A DNA stretch of 64,000 bases from Neolentinus lepideus HHB14362 ss-1 (lineage: Eukaryota; Basidiomycota; Agaricomycetes; Gloeophyllales; Gloeophyllaceae): the NCBI GenBank assembly GCA_001632425.1, contig KV425569.1, forward strand, positions 134,292 through 198,291, given 5' to 3'. The position numbers and the translations under genes are program-made. Below the pieces are notes generated by a model that was given only the letters and a program-made list of their open reading frames with translations, was not told the DNA's origin and made no database searches. Of this stretch, positions 12,925 to 23,407 are shown one piece after another. Every line of letters starts with the position of its first letter. Positions within the stretch are counted from its first letter, which is position 1.

Positions 12925-15456
12925 ATGGCGCACTCCTCGCTAAACATCACATCTCTCTTGAACTCGCTACATACACATCTTCAGTCTCAAACCCAGCTCC
13001 TGCCGACTCTACACGCGCAACTTGGTCTGCCACCGACAGCGCTCGCGGATGAACTGAGGGTCTTGCAAGAGCAGCTCACACAATGCGTGGAGAGCCAGAT
13101 TGATTCGAGGAGGAAGCAGGTTGAGGAGTGGACGGAGAAGTGTGGACAGATTGAAAAGGAGTGTATCAAGTACGTGAACGCGCTGGGGACGAATGTGAAA
13201 ACGACGGGAGCGAGCGTTGGAGAGCTGAGAAAGGAGAATGTGCTCCCAAAGCGACATCAGCTACTGTTGGAGTATCAGGAGAAGCTGAGACAGGCGCGTA
13301 CCAGACGATTTCTGAGAATTCACGGACTTACTGAAGGTTTCAATGTAGCTATATCATACGAAGCTCGAACAACTATCTACTCTAACGAACCGGATACTAG
13401 CGCTTTCCCGGACGCTGGGCTCAGACTACTACCCATCCGACCTATTAGAGCCTACACCTGCAAATAGTGCAGATGCGCCTATCGACCATCGTGATGTTAC
13501 ACCAGAGCGATTCTCGAGGCTGGAGAAAGAGCTAGTACGTGGAAAGGGCGAAGTTGTGAGTAATATCCTGCACTAGCTTTGCCCGGGACATGCTAATTTA
13601 CTCTTAATACCACTAGTCGAAACGGCTTACACAGCTTCACGGAATGATGGTGCAAATCGACTGGTTATATGGGGAACTAGGGATCATCCCACCCTCTCTG
13701 GACGAACTTCCCCCCATCCCTTCAGCTTCCTCAGCATCCAGCTCACATCTAAGAAGCTCCCTAATGGTTCCGACTTTCCCTCGCTCAAGATCCACGAGCG
13801 GTACCTCCCCCGACCCCTTCTTCTCCAGTTCCGTCTCTACCCCGACGCCCACCTCACGCTCCAGTCACATAACACCCCTGAACCTGATGCCCTCTTCCGA
13901 ACCCGACTACCCCATGCCCATTCCCTCGGACCTTACCTACCAGCGCATCTTCGCGCAATTTGTCACGCGGCTCGAAGAAGCTGACGAGTCCACACCCAAC
14001 GTTGGACTAGAAGGTGTGGAGCCGACGCCCGGGTTGCTCGCTTGGGCGGAGACGACGCTGGCCGAGCTCGAGGACGTCAAGCGGCGGCGCGAGGCGCACA
14101 TCCAGGCGATGTACGACCAGCTCGAGGCGCTGTGGCGCCGCCTGGGCGTGGCGGACGAAGACATGGATGGGTTCGTCGAGGCGCACCGGGGGAGCACGGA
14201 GGAGGTTGTGAGGGGCTATGAGGAGGAGCTCGAGCGGATGCTTGAGTTGAAGAGGGAGCGGATGAGTGTGTTTGTGGGGAATGCGCGGGAGGAGATTGAT
14301 AGATTGTGGGAGGAGCTGATGGTTGGGGAGGCGGAGCGCGCGGAGTTTGCGCCGTTCTTTGATGGCAAGTCCAAAGGTCGTTGTCCCTTGCGGGATGCTG
14401 ATTCTTGGATTTGATTAGATGAGCATACGGAAGAGTTGCTGATCCTGCATGAAGATGAGATCAAGAGGTTGAAGGAGGAGAAGCGGTCAAAGGCACCTCT
14501 TCTGGCTAGCATTAAGAAATACTTCGATATATGCGAGGAAGAGAAGGAGCTCGCTGCTGCCGCTTCCGATCAGAGCCGATTGCTTGGCAGAGGATCACGA
14601 GATCCTGGAAGGCTGCTGAGAGAGGAGAAGATGAGAAAGCGTGTCACGAAGGAGAAGCCTCGCGTTCGTAGTCATCTCCTTATTGCTCCAAGTCGACTCT
14701 GACCGTCCCTTGCAGCTCGAGCAAGATCTCTTGGCATCAATTCCAAATTGGGAAGAAGAGACAGGTCAACCATTCCTCGTCCACGGCCAGCCCATCCTGC
14801 GAATCCTCATGGACGCCGCCGATGCCTTCGCCGACGACAAGGAGAACAAGAAGCGGGCCAAGTCGCGCAGCGGGTCTGTGCCACCCCGCGCGAAGACGCC
14901 GTCCAATCTAGGCCCATCTCACAACACACATTCGAGAGGCACGGTGACGCCTGCGGTGCGGCCGGGGAGCAGCCTCAGCCAGTCGCAGTCGAGCAAGCGC
15001 GCAAGGCTGGGGGATTCCACGTCGTCACAACCGAATAGTTCCAGCTCAAATACTTACCGCACAAGGCTTGGGTCGAGTACGAGCTCGAGGTCACATCACA
15101 CAGGGCCGACGCCTATGAAGTCGGGCTTGCCGGTTAAGAGTACGCCGTCGCTACCTCGACCTACGACGATACCTGCACCGAAGCCTGGGACGCAGCATTA
15201 TGCGCTGGGGCACGGGCGCGGGCCGTCGGCCGCAGCGTCGTCATATGACAGTTACTCTGCGCGAACGGCGTCGAGTTCGGTGGGTGCGTTGGCGGCGATT
15301 TCCACAAATACGGGTTTGACGAGGAGAAATGTGCGTGCGGGGGCGAAGAGGGAGAGCTTTAAGCCGCGACCAAGTGTAGACTGCGATGCGGGTATGGGGG
15401 GCGCTCCAGGACCTCGGCGGGCGTATGGGGGCATGAGGATGAAGGTCGAAGAGTGA
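12925..15456 (+). CDS. ase1: Ase1/PRC1/MAP65 microtubule-bundling protein
   Basis: This cross-links antiparallel microtubules in the anaphase spindle midzone. The start at 12925 (MAHSSLNITSLLN) gives the usual N-terminal dimerisation helix. Long coiled-coil rods follow, with segments such as EELRVLQEQL-like repeats, QVEEWTEKCGQIEKEC and LTQLHGMMVQIDWLYGELG. The conserved spectrin-fold signature is HEDEIKRLKEEKRSKAPLL then KKYFDICEEE (about 14450-14540), followed by EEKMRKRVTKEKPR. LEQDLLASIPNWEEETGQPF and LVHGQPIL come after an intron at about 14665-14714. The C-terminal 220 residues are Ser/Thr/Arg-rich and disordered, with SP/TP sites suitable for cyclin-dependent kinase. At least four introns occur. 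The serine-rich insert around 13720-13890, inside the rod, is longer than in most family members. The call is firm. Confidence 0.88.
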
Positions 15457-16048
15457 TGGCTTGACGATTTGCTGTCTCATATTGTCTGGTTTATTTGATT
15501 GACTACTATCTATTACCTTCTGTTTCTGAGTCTCAGTTCTATGTAATACCTTTTGCACACATGTATATCTATCACTCAAAGGAGACTGCAGCAAATTGAA
15601 GATTTGTATTTGAGCAAAGAACACAATTCCAGTTGGGAGATACATTAAATGCCGCATTTATATTTGGGGTTGCAAGCAACGATTTCTATTGGCTGGACAC
15701 TTTCTCTAGGGTTAGGGTTAGAAGCCCGGACCGGCATAAAAAAGGCCTGCCCGGCCCGAGGGCCGGCGCAGGACAGGAAAATATTGAGCGAATGCATAAG
15801 CCGAAGCCCATACAAACCGCAGGTGCCCTCTGAGGACAGGGTCGCCGTGCTATGGAACGCCCCCACGGCCCGTACTCCCAGGTATGTGAAGGGGAGAACG
15901 CCCGCAAGGTAAGTATGAGGTGTTACGGCGTCGAGCGAGGGTATATATACCAGTGGCAGCGCGCACGGACCATCTGGCAAACGTTGCCACACTCATTCCC
16001 ACCCATCGCGTACTTCTTTCTTCGACTACACAATTCATACTACTGTCA
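15457..16048. other. Intergenic region with telomere-like motif and a TATA box
   Basis: This holds the 3' end of the Ase1-like gene, an interstitial telomere-like repeat at 15706-15721 and a GC-rich patch (15745-15775). A TATA-like block, GTATATATACC, lies at about 15941-15951, some 100 bases ahead of the next start codon. No coding exon is recognised. Confidence 0.45.
15706..15721 (+). repeat. Interstitial telomere-like repeat (TTAGGG-type)
   Basis: The sequence CTAGGGTTAGGGTTAG is about two and a half units of the TTAGGG repeat used by most fungal telomeres. It could be a chance match, a scar of double-strand break repair, or a Tbf1/Reb1-type promoter site for the gene starting downstream. 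Confidence 0.5.
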
Positions 16049-18251
16049 ATGTTCTACTATGGACTATTATTCTCAAGATATGGGAACGAAGGGATTTCTG
16101 CCAGTGGGAGGTCGTGGTCTGAACTGGTTTAATTCGGAAGTCTGCTGTGACCATTACTTCTACGTGCTCAACGGCTTAATTTCAGTATGGACAGCTGGGT
16201 TCCAACGTTCATCCCTGAGCATCTGGATAGAATGGCAGATGGTTTAGTGGTGTCTGTACCTTTGCAATCATTGGAGTTGACCGCGACCTCGGCACGGCGG
16301 CGACAAGTTGTTCGCAATGACGAGATAGACGAGGTAATTGGGTGAGTGACCTCTCCTTTGGAACTGTCCAGTATCAAGGCTTTGTGTCGCCACAATATTC
16401 TCCAAGGAATGATCTCCATATGCAACTCGCCCCAAAGTCTCACCCCCGTCTACCCGGTCTGCTATCTGACTTTCTGCCTTGGTGAATGGCGGCTTCCGGC
16501 AGTACGCAAAGCGCAGCCACGTATGCCCTTTTATGCCGATGGATGAATCTCTCTCCAGCACCACGAATTCCGCTCACGCGCATCCAAGGCGCAAACCTTC
16601 AATGAATCGAGTAATATCCTATAGATTCATTAACACGGCTCCACTCTGGTTTCTGATTGGAATAAGCTGACTTGCATCATCAGGCGATTTCTTTGACCTC
16701 AGCGTGTCGTGCAATGAACCCGCGAAGCGGCCCCCGAGCTCCTATGCAGTCTCGCTAGAAAGCGCATTAGATGATGCTACCTCCCCTTTTATCTCTATCC
16801 CTATTTTGCGAGGACTTTACACCACGTTTGTTCAGAGAAGTGAGTCTCGACTGTTTTGGTGACGACTGTATTCTAACTCGGCCAGTCAACGGCTTTCAGC
16901 GCTATCATCTGCTTTTCAGTGTCAGGTGCTAATGGTATGGGAGACCAACCGATATGTGGCATGGTCAGAATGGCTTTGATGACCTTCACCAGTGGCTCTT
17001 GGCTCATAAACATCTTCCACTTCATTCCCCAATCCGGAAGAAGTCGAAAGTGCTTCTGATCCTATCGGCGATGTCCTTGAGCGAAGGTTTGTCTCAGGCG
17101 ACATGGTCTTCTGTCGACGAGTGGTCGGAATATGTCATGGGCATCCAGTCTAAAAAGTTGGGAACACTTGATTGTCGCCGTTATCTGCTTTTGAGTCTAG
17201 GATTGACATCGAGTACTGAATTTCATACGAGATGCGGCGCAAGGCGCCCCTTGTCTTGTGACTTTTGGTCTTGCCATCCGGGGAAAGGCACTGTTAAAGT
17301 GTTTGGTAGCCGTTTCATGGTTGACGCACGCGCGTGTTTCAGTGGCCTGCATCTCAAGCAATTCCTTGTGACGGTACCACTTCTCCAGTGCCACCTTATA
17401 GACTATCCTTCATGCCACCTATTCCAAGGTTTCCGTTCGTCCCTCACCCGCGATGCATCAGATTTAGAATGACATAATGTTGTATGGAACTGACTTTGAC
17501 CTTAAATCCAAGCACCAGAGACGATGGACAACATCTTGTTGTATCGGATTGGGAGACAGTGCACATTAATATTATCATGGTACGTCGTACACCTTCATAT
17601 AGATGACAGCGTCACCGCCAGGAACCCAGAACAAAGCATTGGCTCAGAAAAAAAACCGAGTCCGTCGAACGACCTGGACACCGGAGCCACTTTCTGGAAG
17701 TCAGATGAGAATAATATACAGTTCTAGATCGACGTGGAGCTCTGTGCGAATGTTCGGACACAATATGCAGGTTCCGCAAGCTTTCGCAGTTTTAAATACC
17801 TGTGTGGTTACGAATTGTTGCCTCGTGTGGAAATGAGTCTTGATTCCCCTTGGAATCCTGGAGACGATTTCGAAGACCCGCTCATGGCGAAAGGTTGCTT
17901 GTTGTAAATCTGTGCTTCCATCCTGGCAGAGGTTAGCCCCCACGAATTTTACGCATTTTGACCCGCTAACGGTCATGCCATCTCGTCTTCGCCGTGGCGC
18001 AACGCGGGCTTGGTGCGACTGGGCCTGTATCCGAGGGCAGGAACATATCGTTAGCGGAGCAAGATGCGAAGTCTGCGCAAGTGGTGCATTCCGCCTAGAG
18101 TTGGATGACGAACGGCGAAGTGGAGAAACTCGAGATGATGCTACCATATGCTGATCACACTGTTGCGCTACCAGGGAGAAGAATCTTCGACGCGAGTACG
18201 GTTGACCATGTGATGATACCTGAAGACAATATCGTCGTTGTGGATGTATGA
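16049..18251 (+). CDS. Unrecognised multi-exon gene
   Basis: I do not recognise the product. A TATA box about 100 bases upstream supports a start near 16049 (MFYYGLLFSRYGNEG). A candidate donor after GISASGRS joins to MDSWVPTFIPEHLDRMADGL. Further plausible coding blocks bounded by GT/AG are QHHEFRSRASKAQTFNES (about 16560), then DFFDLSVSCNEPAKRPPSSY and LESALDDATSPFISIPILRG (about 16685-16815). Next come INGFQRYHLLFS (about 16890), ELCANVRTQYAGSASF to DSPWNPGDDFEDPLMAK (17730-17895), and a last exon ending HVMIPEDNIVVVDV with TGA at 18249. The middle (16950-17500) could not be spliced with confidence. The gene may be intact with many introns, or damaged. The long minus-strand frame at 17701-18414 is taken as its shadow. 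Confidence 0.4.
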
Positions 18252-18663
18252 TCTCGCATGTAAATCTTTCCAGGAGATACACTGACGATGACGCATATAT
18301 CCTCAAAACCTGTTGCTGATGGACAAAATTTACTTGTATATCGTATCGCCTGAGACTCCTACGGTATAGTTTGATCAAGCTGTCCGAGTCATATCTCCGA
18401 TTCATCCATACCAATGGTCTTCACAATACTGTTAGTATTATATATCCTTGCCTGTCTAATATGGTAGTCAATCACGGTCGCCTATCCATGGAAAAGTAGG
18501 TGACCAGAGTACCAATGACTTACATTGATCATCTGCCCCATCCGTGTCTATGGTCGACAGGCTACATCAACCTTCTCAGTTCTGGGACCGTTCAATCGGA
18601 GAGAAGCCACAAACAAGCACAAATACTTCGTTACCAATCTTCGCCCGAATATCCTGCTCCTAA
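18252..18663. other. Intergenic region upstream of left F-box-like paralogue
   Basis: No gene is seen. A short stretch just before 18664 is similar to the sequence before 23408, so the tandem duplication seems to include a little upstream DNA. Confidence 0.4.
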
Positions 18664-19725
18664 ATGCCTCCTACAGACATATGCAGGCAAGCCATACCTG
18701 TAGAACTGCTGCTCGATGTCGTTTCTTTTTATATGGAGAGTCTGCCCCTGCGCGGGCGTCCGAGGCCGAAGCCAGCATGGGTTTTCGTCGAACTCATCTC
18801 TCTCGTATGCCATGTACTACGCCGTGCAACTTTGAAGGCATGGTTCAGAACGCTATGCATTCGTAACAAAAAAGATCTCCTAGCGATACGGAGAGACTGG
18901 CCTGAGTCGCATCAATGGGTCAGGTAAGCCAATCCAAATACTGTCCGGAACCACCCCTGGCAACATGACCAGAACCTTAGTGTGCATATTACCGGACGCG
19001 CAGGACATCGTAGGTTGGGATTTGAGCGGATTTGACTGTCTGGATGCAATCACTGTACAGATGACTATGCCGTTACACGAAGATCCTTTCGCGCACTTCA
19101 TCAACGTACCGCAATCAGTCGTGACCTTGGATTTGACTGGAATGTATCAAGCAGGCCCGATGCAGATGAAGGCCGTTGCAAAACCGTTGCAAAAGCGTTC
19201 CCAACTATCCGGACGCTGAAAGTGCAGCCCTTCTATACCTGGTGTGGTATTTGTCGTATACACGTGCAGCCAAATTTTCGGGGGGAAGTTCCTTCTTCGC
19301 TTGTTTACGAGGGCGGGATCGGTCTTCCAGTACGTGGAATACACTCAATCTAGAGACTGACTGGATACAAATTCATTTGCTGGATGCACTTCGGGAAGTT
19401 TCTCGCACCGCTTACAGCGCTCGAGACTTTCTGCATCACCACTGTGTACGATGTTATCGACGAACGCCTTTGGGGTGTACAGCTTCCTTGGGACGAAATA
19501 GGAAAGAATGAGAATATTTGGGCTGGGGAGTGCCGCTCTTGCAGGGGGGCCATGTACAGCGACGACGCATTCAGAGCATACTGGGTGGCGAAGAAGGAAG
19601 AGCCTGAAAAGAGACTGCCCGCGCTAAAGAGGGTAGAATGGACGCTCATGACAGACTCAGACTGGTACGATCAATGTGATGTTATCAATGGTGTGCATTT
19701 TCTTGACGAGGCTACGAATGTGTAG
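18664..19725 (+). pseudogene. Broken left copy of a tandem F-box-like paralogue pair
   Basis: Exon 1 starts MPPTDICRQAIPVELLLDVV, an F-box-like helix, and runs through RDWPESHQWVR to a GT donor, like the copy at 23408-24416. Exon 2 gives TLVCILPDAQDIVGWDLSG and continues to GPMQMKAVAK. There a near-perfect 11-bp tandem duplication (19174-19184 and 19185-19195) shifts the frame and soon ends it at 19219. The intact copy has a single unit at this place. After the lesion the ancestral frame resumes in another phase (FPTIRTLK). The intron before MHFGKFLAPLTALETF has also lost its acceptor: position 19382 is G where the intact copy has A (TAG to TGG). Two independent lesions make this a pseudogene unless it is spliced differently. 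The function of the family is unknown. Confidence 0.75.
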
Positions 19726-19777
19726 ACCGAGGACTGTGCATGTTTATATATATATATATGGTCGGTCTACATGATAA

Positions 19778-19812
19778 CACTGTGGGAAGTAAAGCCACTT
19801 TGAATGATTGGC
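19778..19812 (+). repeat. Left terminal inverted repeat
   Basis: This is the 35-bp left end of the transposon. It differs from the reverse complement of 22904-22938 at two positions, both C/T or G/A type. Confidence 0.8.
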
Positions 19813-19849
19813 TAAACCAGTACGAATACATAGGCAGAACCAGTCATGT

Positions 19850-19945
19850 AAAGTGGCTTTGCCAATTATCTATATAATTGGCAAAGCCAATTACAGGGGT
19901 GACATTTTCCCTATTAGGAATCATTGGCTTTGCCAATTATTTTCG
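19850..19945. repeat. Left subterminal near-palindrome array
   Basis: Three copies of TTGGC(AAA/TTT)GCCAA lie within 100 bases, some reading AAA and others TTT at the centre, so they are in both orientations. They are likely transposase-binding sites, or hairpin-forming ends. Confidence 0.65.
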
Positions 19946-20504
19946 GTGACCTCGCCACTTGTTTCTCGTGACTATGTCATCGATTCTACATAGCTGTGCC
20001 TTGCATTCAAAGTGCCATTTCCATGGTTATCCATTGCTATGTACATTGGTGTAGACTGAGAATTCCCGTAGCTAGCCTTGGTTTCATCAATCACATTAAT
20101 ATATTATTATAAGGAGATACAGCCCGTGTATTGGTACTACTGCAAACACCCGCCCCTGGTACATTACCCTCTTCTACTCGTCAACATGACGAGGGCCTCG
20201 ACTATCGAACTTGCAAATGCCATATGGCGAGTCCCCGCCCTTCCTCACTAAGAGTCGGAGTCGAAATCGTAGGACGCACCTCAGAAAACACCGCTACCAC
20301 ACCGGTCCCCGCCTGCTAATAGCCTCCCTCCGCAGCGCCACCACATTGCCTACGGCTTGTCCCATTGCATCCACTGCTTCTCGTCTCCCTCGGCACGGTT
20401 CTGGTTTCTAGCCCTCAAGTTCCCACCTCTGCCCCTAATCACAGCAAATGTCCAAGATCGGGCTCTGCGCGTACACCGACGAGACAGACATGAAATCCGA
20501 ATTC

Positions 20505-21011
20505 TCAGTCCACAGCACCATCTTTGAGCCAGTGGAGCTCTGTGTCTGGGTGCGGGGTCAGTGAACAAATGGGGGTGAGATCAACGAAAGGCGGAACCAG
20601 AAAATCGAAACGGTCACACGCACATTCGTCAGGCTTTGCAAGGGACACGAACATAAAGTAGTACGGGTTCTGCAGGAACGAGGCGGCGTGCGAGGGAGAG
20701 CGGGGGTTTCGCGGCGTCTGCCAGTGTTGGTGTCAGTGCTAGTGTGGGATGAAGGAGAAGGAAGGAAAAACACACCATGACTAACACACCCCAAGTCACT
20801 CGCGGAGCTGTCGCTGGAGGCGGGGGAGTGGGGCTCGCGCGGGGCTGCGGGGTTGTGCACGCGGAGCTGGACGATGGTTGTGGGGTCGATGGGGCGGCGG
20901 TCCGTTGTACGATATTGGTTCATCTGTGCATGAGAGAAAGGGAAAGGCGTACCCCCGACTCCGCACATGCATGCCTGCTTCAGCTCCTGGCACATGGTGA
21001 GCTCGTAGTGG
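20505..21011 (-). pseudogene. Captured velvet-domain gene fragment
   Basis: Velvet proteins (VeA, VelB, VosA) are fungal regulators that link light, sporulation and secondary metabolism. On the minus strand, three short exons keep the order of the velvet domain. The first is HYELTMCQELKQACMCGVG (compare the family's QEPxQARMCGxG). The second, after an intron of about 29 nt, is DRRPIDPTTIVQLRV. The third, after an intron of about 75 nt, is FLQNPYYFMFVSLAKPDE, and then after another intron DTELHWLKDG. The frame stops at TGA 20505-20507, where a full domain would go on through the conserved RTRCTTGSVVSSLYxL block. Retained introns mean it was copied at the DNA level. It lies wholly inside the transposon. 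It is probably not functional as a full regulator. A truncated transcript is possible. Confidence 0.6.
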
Positions 21012-21060
21012 CTCAGTTAGTGGAGCATGGTCGTGTCAAGAGAGTGCGTAAGGGCGCGGG

Positions 21061-21106
21061 CGAAGATATAGAGACGGCGTGGGCGAAGATATAGAGACGG
21101 CGTGGG
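21061..21106 (+). repeat. 23-bp perfect tandem duplication
   Basis: Two identical 23-bp units, beginning CGAAGATATAGAGACGGCGT, stand head to tail just upstream (in the minus-strand sense) of the velvet fragment. It is a recent replication-slippage type event inside the transposon. Confidence 0.85.
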
Positions 21107-21518
21107 TGGGCCCGGGAGGTAGGCGGCGGTCAGATGTGAGACGAGGGAAGGGTAAGTACTCACAGGCGGTCATCGTACAAGTCCTCATAGCATTCACTTC
21201 ACCGGTGTGCCCGCGCTCTGCCTACGTTGTTCTTGACACACAAAAGACACAAAAAAATACAAGACACGCACCCGACGTCCGGGAACAGCGTGAGAGGGAG
21301 GACCGCCCCCGCTTCCACGCGGACGAGCTGGTTGCATGAGACGAGGGCGTTGGCGGTAATGTTGGTGTGCACGGAGGAGTAGGATGTGTCATTAAATTCT
21401 GAGTAGGGAGTAGCTGAGTTGAGTTGAGTTGAGTTGGGAGATGAGATGAGATGAGAGGGGGAACATGGGGGAGGAGGAGGGAGAACGCACCGGGGATGTC
21501 GAGACAGGTAGTGAAAAT

Positions 21519-21765
21519 CCGAGCTAGTCGCGGCCTCACAGAACTTTGTCTACTGAGTGCTTGAGACAGTGGAGTGATCCGCATCCTGCTTCAGCCGCGT
21601 AGGGAGGTCACTATATGCGCGGCTCATTGAGCGGGGTCAAGGTTTGGGGATGACAATCAGAGCCAGTCGCGGCCTCATAGAGCTTCGTCTGCGGAGTTCA
21701 GAAGTGGTCGAGTGATGCAAGTCGCATCGGGAAAAAGTCTCTATATGCGCGTCTCAGTCACACAC
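21519..21765 (+). repeat. Imperfect ~110-bp direct repeat inside the transposon
   Basis: The block starting near 21519 (AGTCGCGGCCTCA, then CTATATGCGCGGCTCA) recurs near 21663 (AGTCGCGGCCTCA, then CTATATGCGCGTCTCA). The two are clearly related but diverged. Purine-rich (GAGTT)n and (GAGAT)n microsatellites lie just upstream at about 21414-21460. Confidence 0.65.
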
Positions 21766-22769
21766 CTCGACGCCATACCTCCAAGTTGCCTGGATTACAA
21801 CCGGATCTCAGTCCCAAGCATCCAATGGGCCTTTGCAGGTATTGCCGTATATACATCTATCCAAGTCCGAGTAAGTTGGCCGCATTGCGAAAAGTCGTCA
21901 GCACTTACGTTCCTGTACTGTCCAATGACATCCATTTCCACTTGGAAAGATGGCATCTGCGGCACTTCCAGGGCCAAAGGGTTATGGACACGGGTGCAGT
22001 TTTGACGCTAAGTATCTCGATGGCATGCAAAGGACCAGCGCAACAACATGCAGCGGCAGGAGGAGAGAACTGCACAGAGTCCGAGTCGCGTCCCATAAGG
22101 ACTTCGCACTGCGACGTCATGGTCACATGATGGGAAATATTTGGCTGTGCTTGGCGGTGGCGCGTCAACGCAAAAGCTCCATAAATTCATCACGAACCAT
22201 TAGGAAATCACAGAAATTCCAGAAAAAATAGAAAAAAATCAAAGTCATGGGGTTTATTCAGTACAATATACACCAAATAATACTATACTTCACTATCACT
22301 TCCCTCCCTCTGCGTAGACTTGCTAGCGATGTCTCCTCACTGAGTAGGCGAGCAACGGTTGGACATTGCTATGCTACAATCTGGGTCTCTCGTCCTACAA
22401 GGCTCTCTTCAATGGTATTGCTATGTCTCGGCTGGTATGCTGTGATGAGCGCTGTCTATGTGATTCTCCCTCAAAATACATGTAGTTTTATGGGTCTGAT
22501 GTTGTACTGATTGGGGAAGCTGAATTCACGGTGCTTTTATCCTGTGAGTAGTGGTGTGTCTCGTCGAACTCCGTGGCCGATAAGTCGTCGCCGTGGTGAA
22601 TGGTTACCGACGGTTCGGGCGTGGCAACCGCCGGTTGACAATCATGCTATATTCAAAGGTATACTGTCTAAGTACACACAGAAACCCGAGATTCGCGGCC
22701 CTGGAAAGTGAATCGCACCTGGAGACTGCTCTATGAGGTCAAACGGAGCATCAACGGTACACCACTGTA

Positions 22770-22912
22770 AATAATTGGCAAAGCCAATGGTACCACCCTA
22801 GTCACGAAAAATAATTGGCAAAGCCAATACCGGCAATGCCAATTATTGTCCATGGCCGCGAAATCATTGGCTTTGCCAGTGATTTTGTAAAATCATTGGC
22901 AAAGCCAATTAT
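22770..22912. repeat. Right subterminal near-palindrome array
   Basis: Five copies or near-copies of the same TTGGC(AAA/TTT)GCCAA motif lie inside the right terminal repeat. One has a changed centre (GGCAATGCCAATTA). With the left array they mark both ends of the element. Confidence 0.65.
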
Positions 22913-22938
22913 TCAAAATGGCTTTACTTCCCACAGTG
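22904..22938 (-). repeat. Right terminal inverted repeat
   Basis: This is the 35-bp right end of the transposon, in inverted orientation to 19778-19812. It is followed directly by ATAA. Confidence 0.8.
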
Positions 22939-23407
22939 ATAATGTCGGAAGCCCTGTACTAAAAACATTGAAACCAATTTGTTCTTGAGAAACTATTCGT
23001 TGATATGGTATCTCCAAGTGATCGCAGCCACAGTGTACTGATAGCTATGATACATCTCCGGCGAAGAGATACCCTGCATATGAACAACAATGTTGGTACA
23101 TCGAAGTGTTAAGATGTGTTAAGATATTCGTGAGCCGTGACCTTTCTGCCTTTTTTTAAGTTGAGTAGCGTACCGAGAGGGTCGAAGCGATTGAAGATGG
23201 GTAAACGATATCGTTGATTGCAGTGAGGAAAATATCGACTAAGTACAAAGCTCTTATATACTACTCCATCTGCTCTTGTACGAAACACCACAATACCGTT
23301 GATATGCCAAAGCATGCAAAATATCAAAGCGTGTGAAGTCTGAGATAAGCCTAAGTATAGCGTGTCCGTCTGTGTCCGTATTATATTCCAACACCTGCTC
23401 CTCCTAA
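22939..23407. other. Intergenic region upstream of right F-box-like paralogue
   Basis: This lies between the right end of the transposon and the start of the intact paralogue. No gene is recognised. A small minus-strand frame at 23109-23327 has no identifiable domain. Confidence 0.4.

Larger units (their letters stand above)
19778..22938. mobile_element. 3.16-kb non-autonomous TIR DNA transposon
   Basis: The two ends are inverted copies of a 35-bp repeat beginning CACTGTGGGAAGTAAAGCCA, with 33 of 35 bases matching by eye. The bases just outside are ATAA on the left (19774-19777) and ATAA on the right (22939-22942), a possible 4-bp target-site duplication. Inside both ends lie several copies of the near-palindrome AATTGGCAAAGCCAATT in both orientations, as expected for subterminal transposase-binding sites. 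I found no transposase, so the element would need one in trans. The interior carries a velvet-domain gene fragment (20505-21011), tandem repeats and short microsatellites. It sits between two paralogues of one gene. The superfamily is undecided: the CACTG end recalls CACTA- or hAT-like elements, but a 4-bp duplication fits neither well. Confidence 0.75.

Noticed and set aside
17701..18414. 237-residue minus-strand frame
   Set aside because: It is long but Arg/Ser-rich with no domain, and lies opposite plausible plus-strand exons with proper splice sites.
19745..19760. TA-dinucleotide run next to the transposon
   Set aside because: It is a simple microsatellite just outside the left end. It may have been a favoured target but shows no feature of its own.
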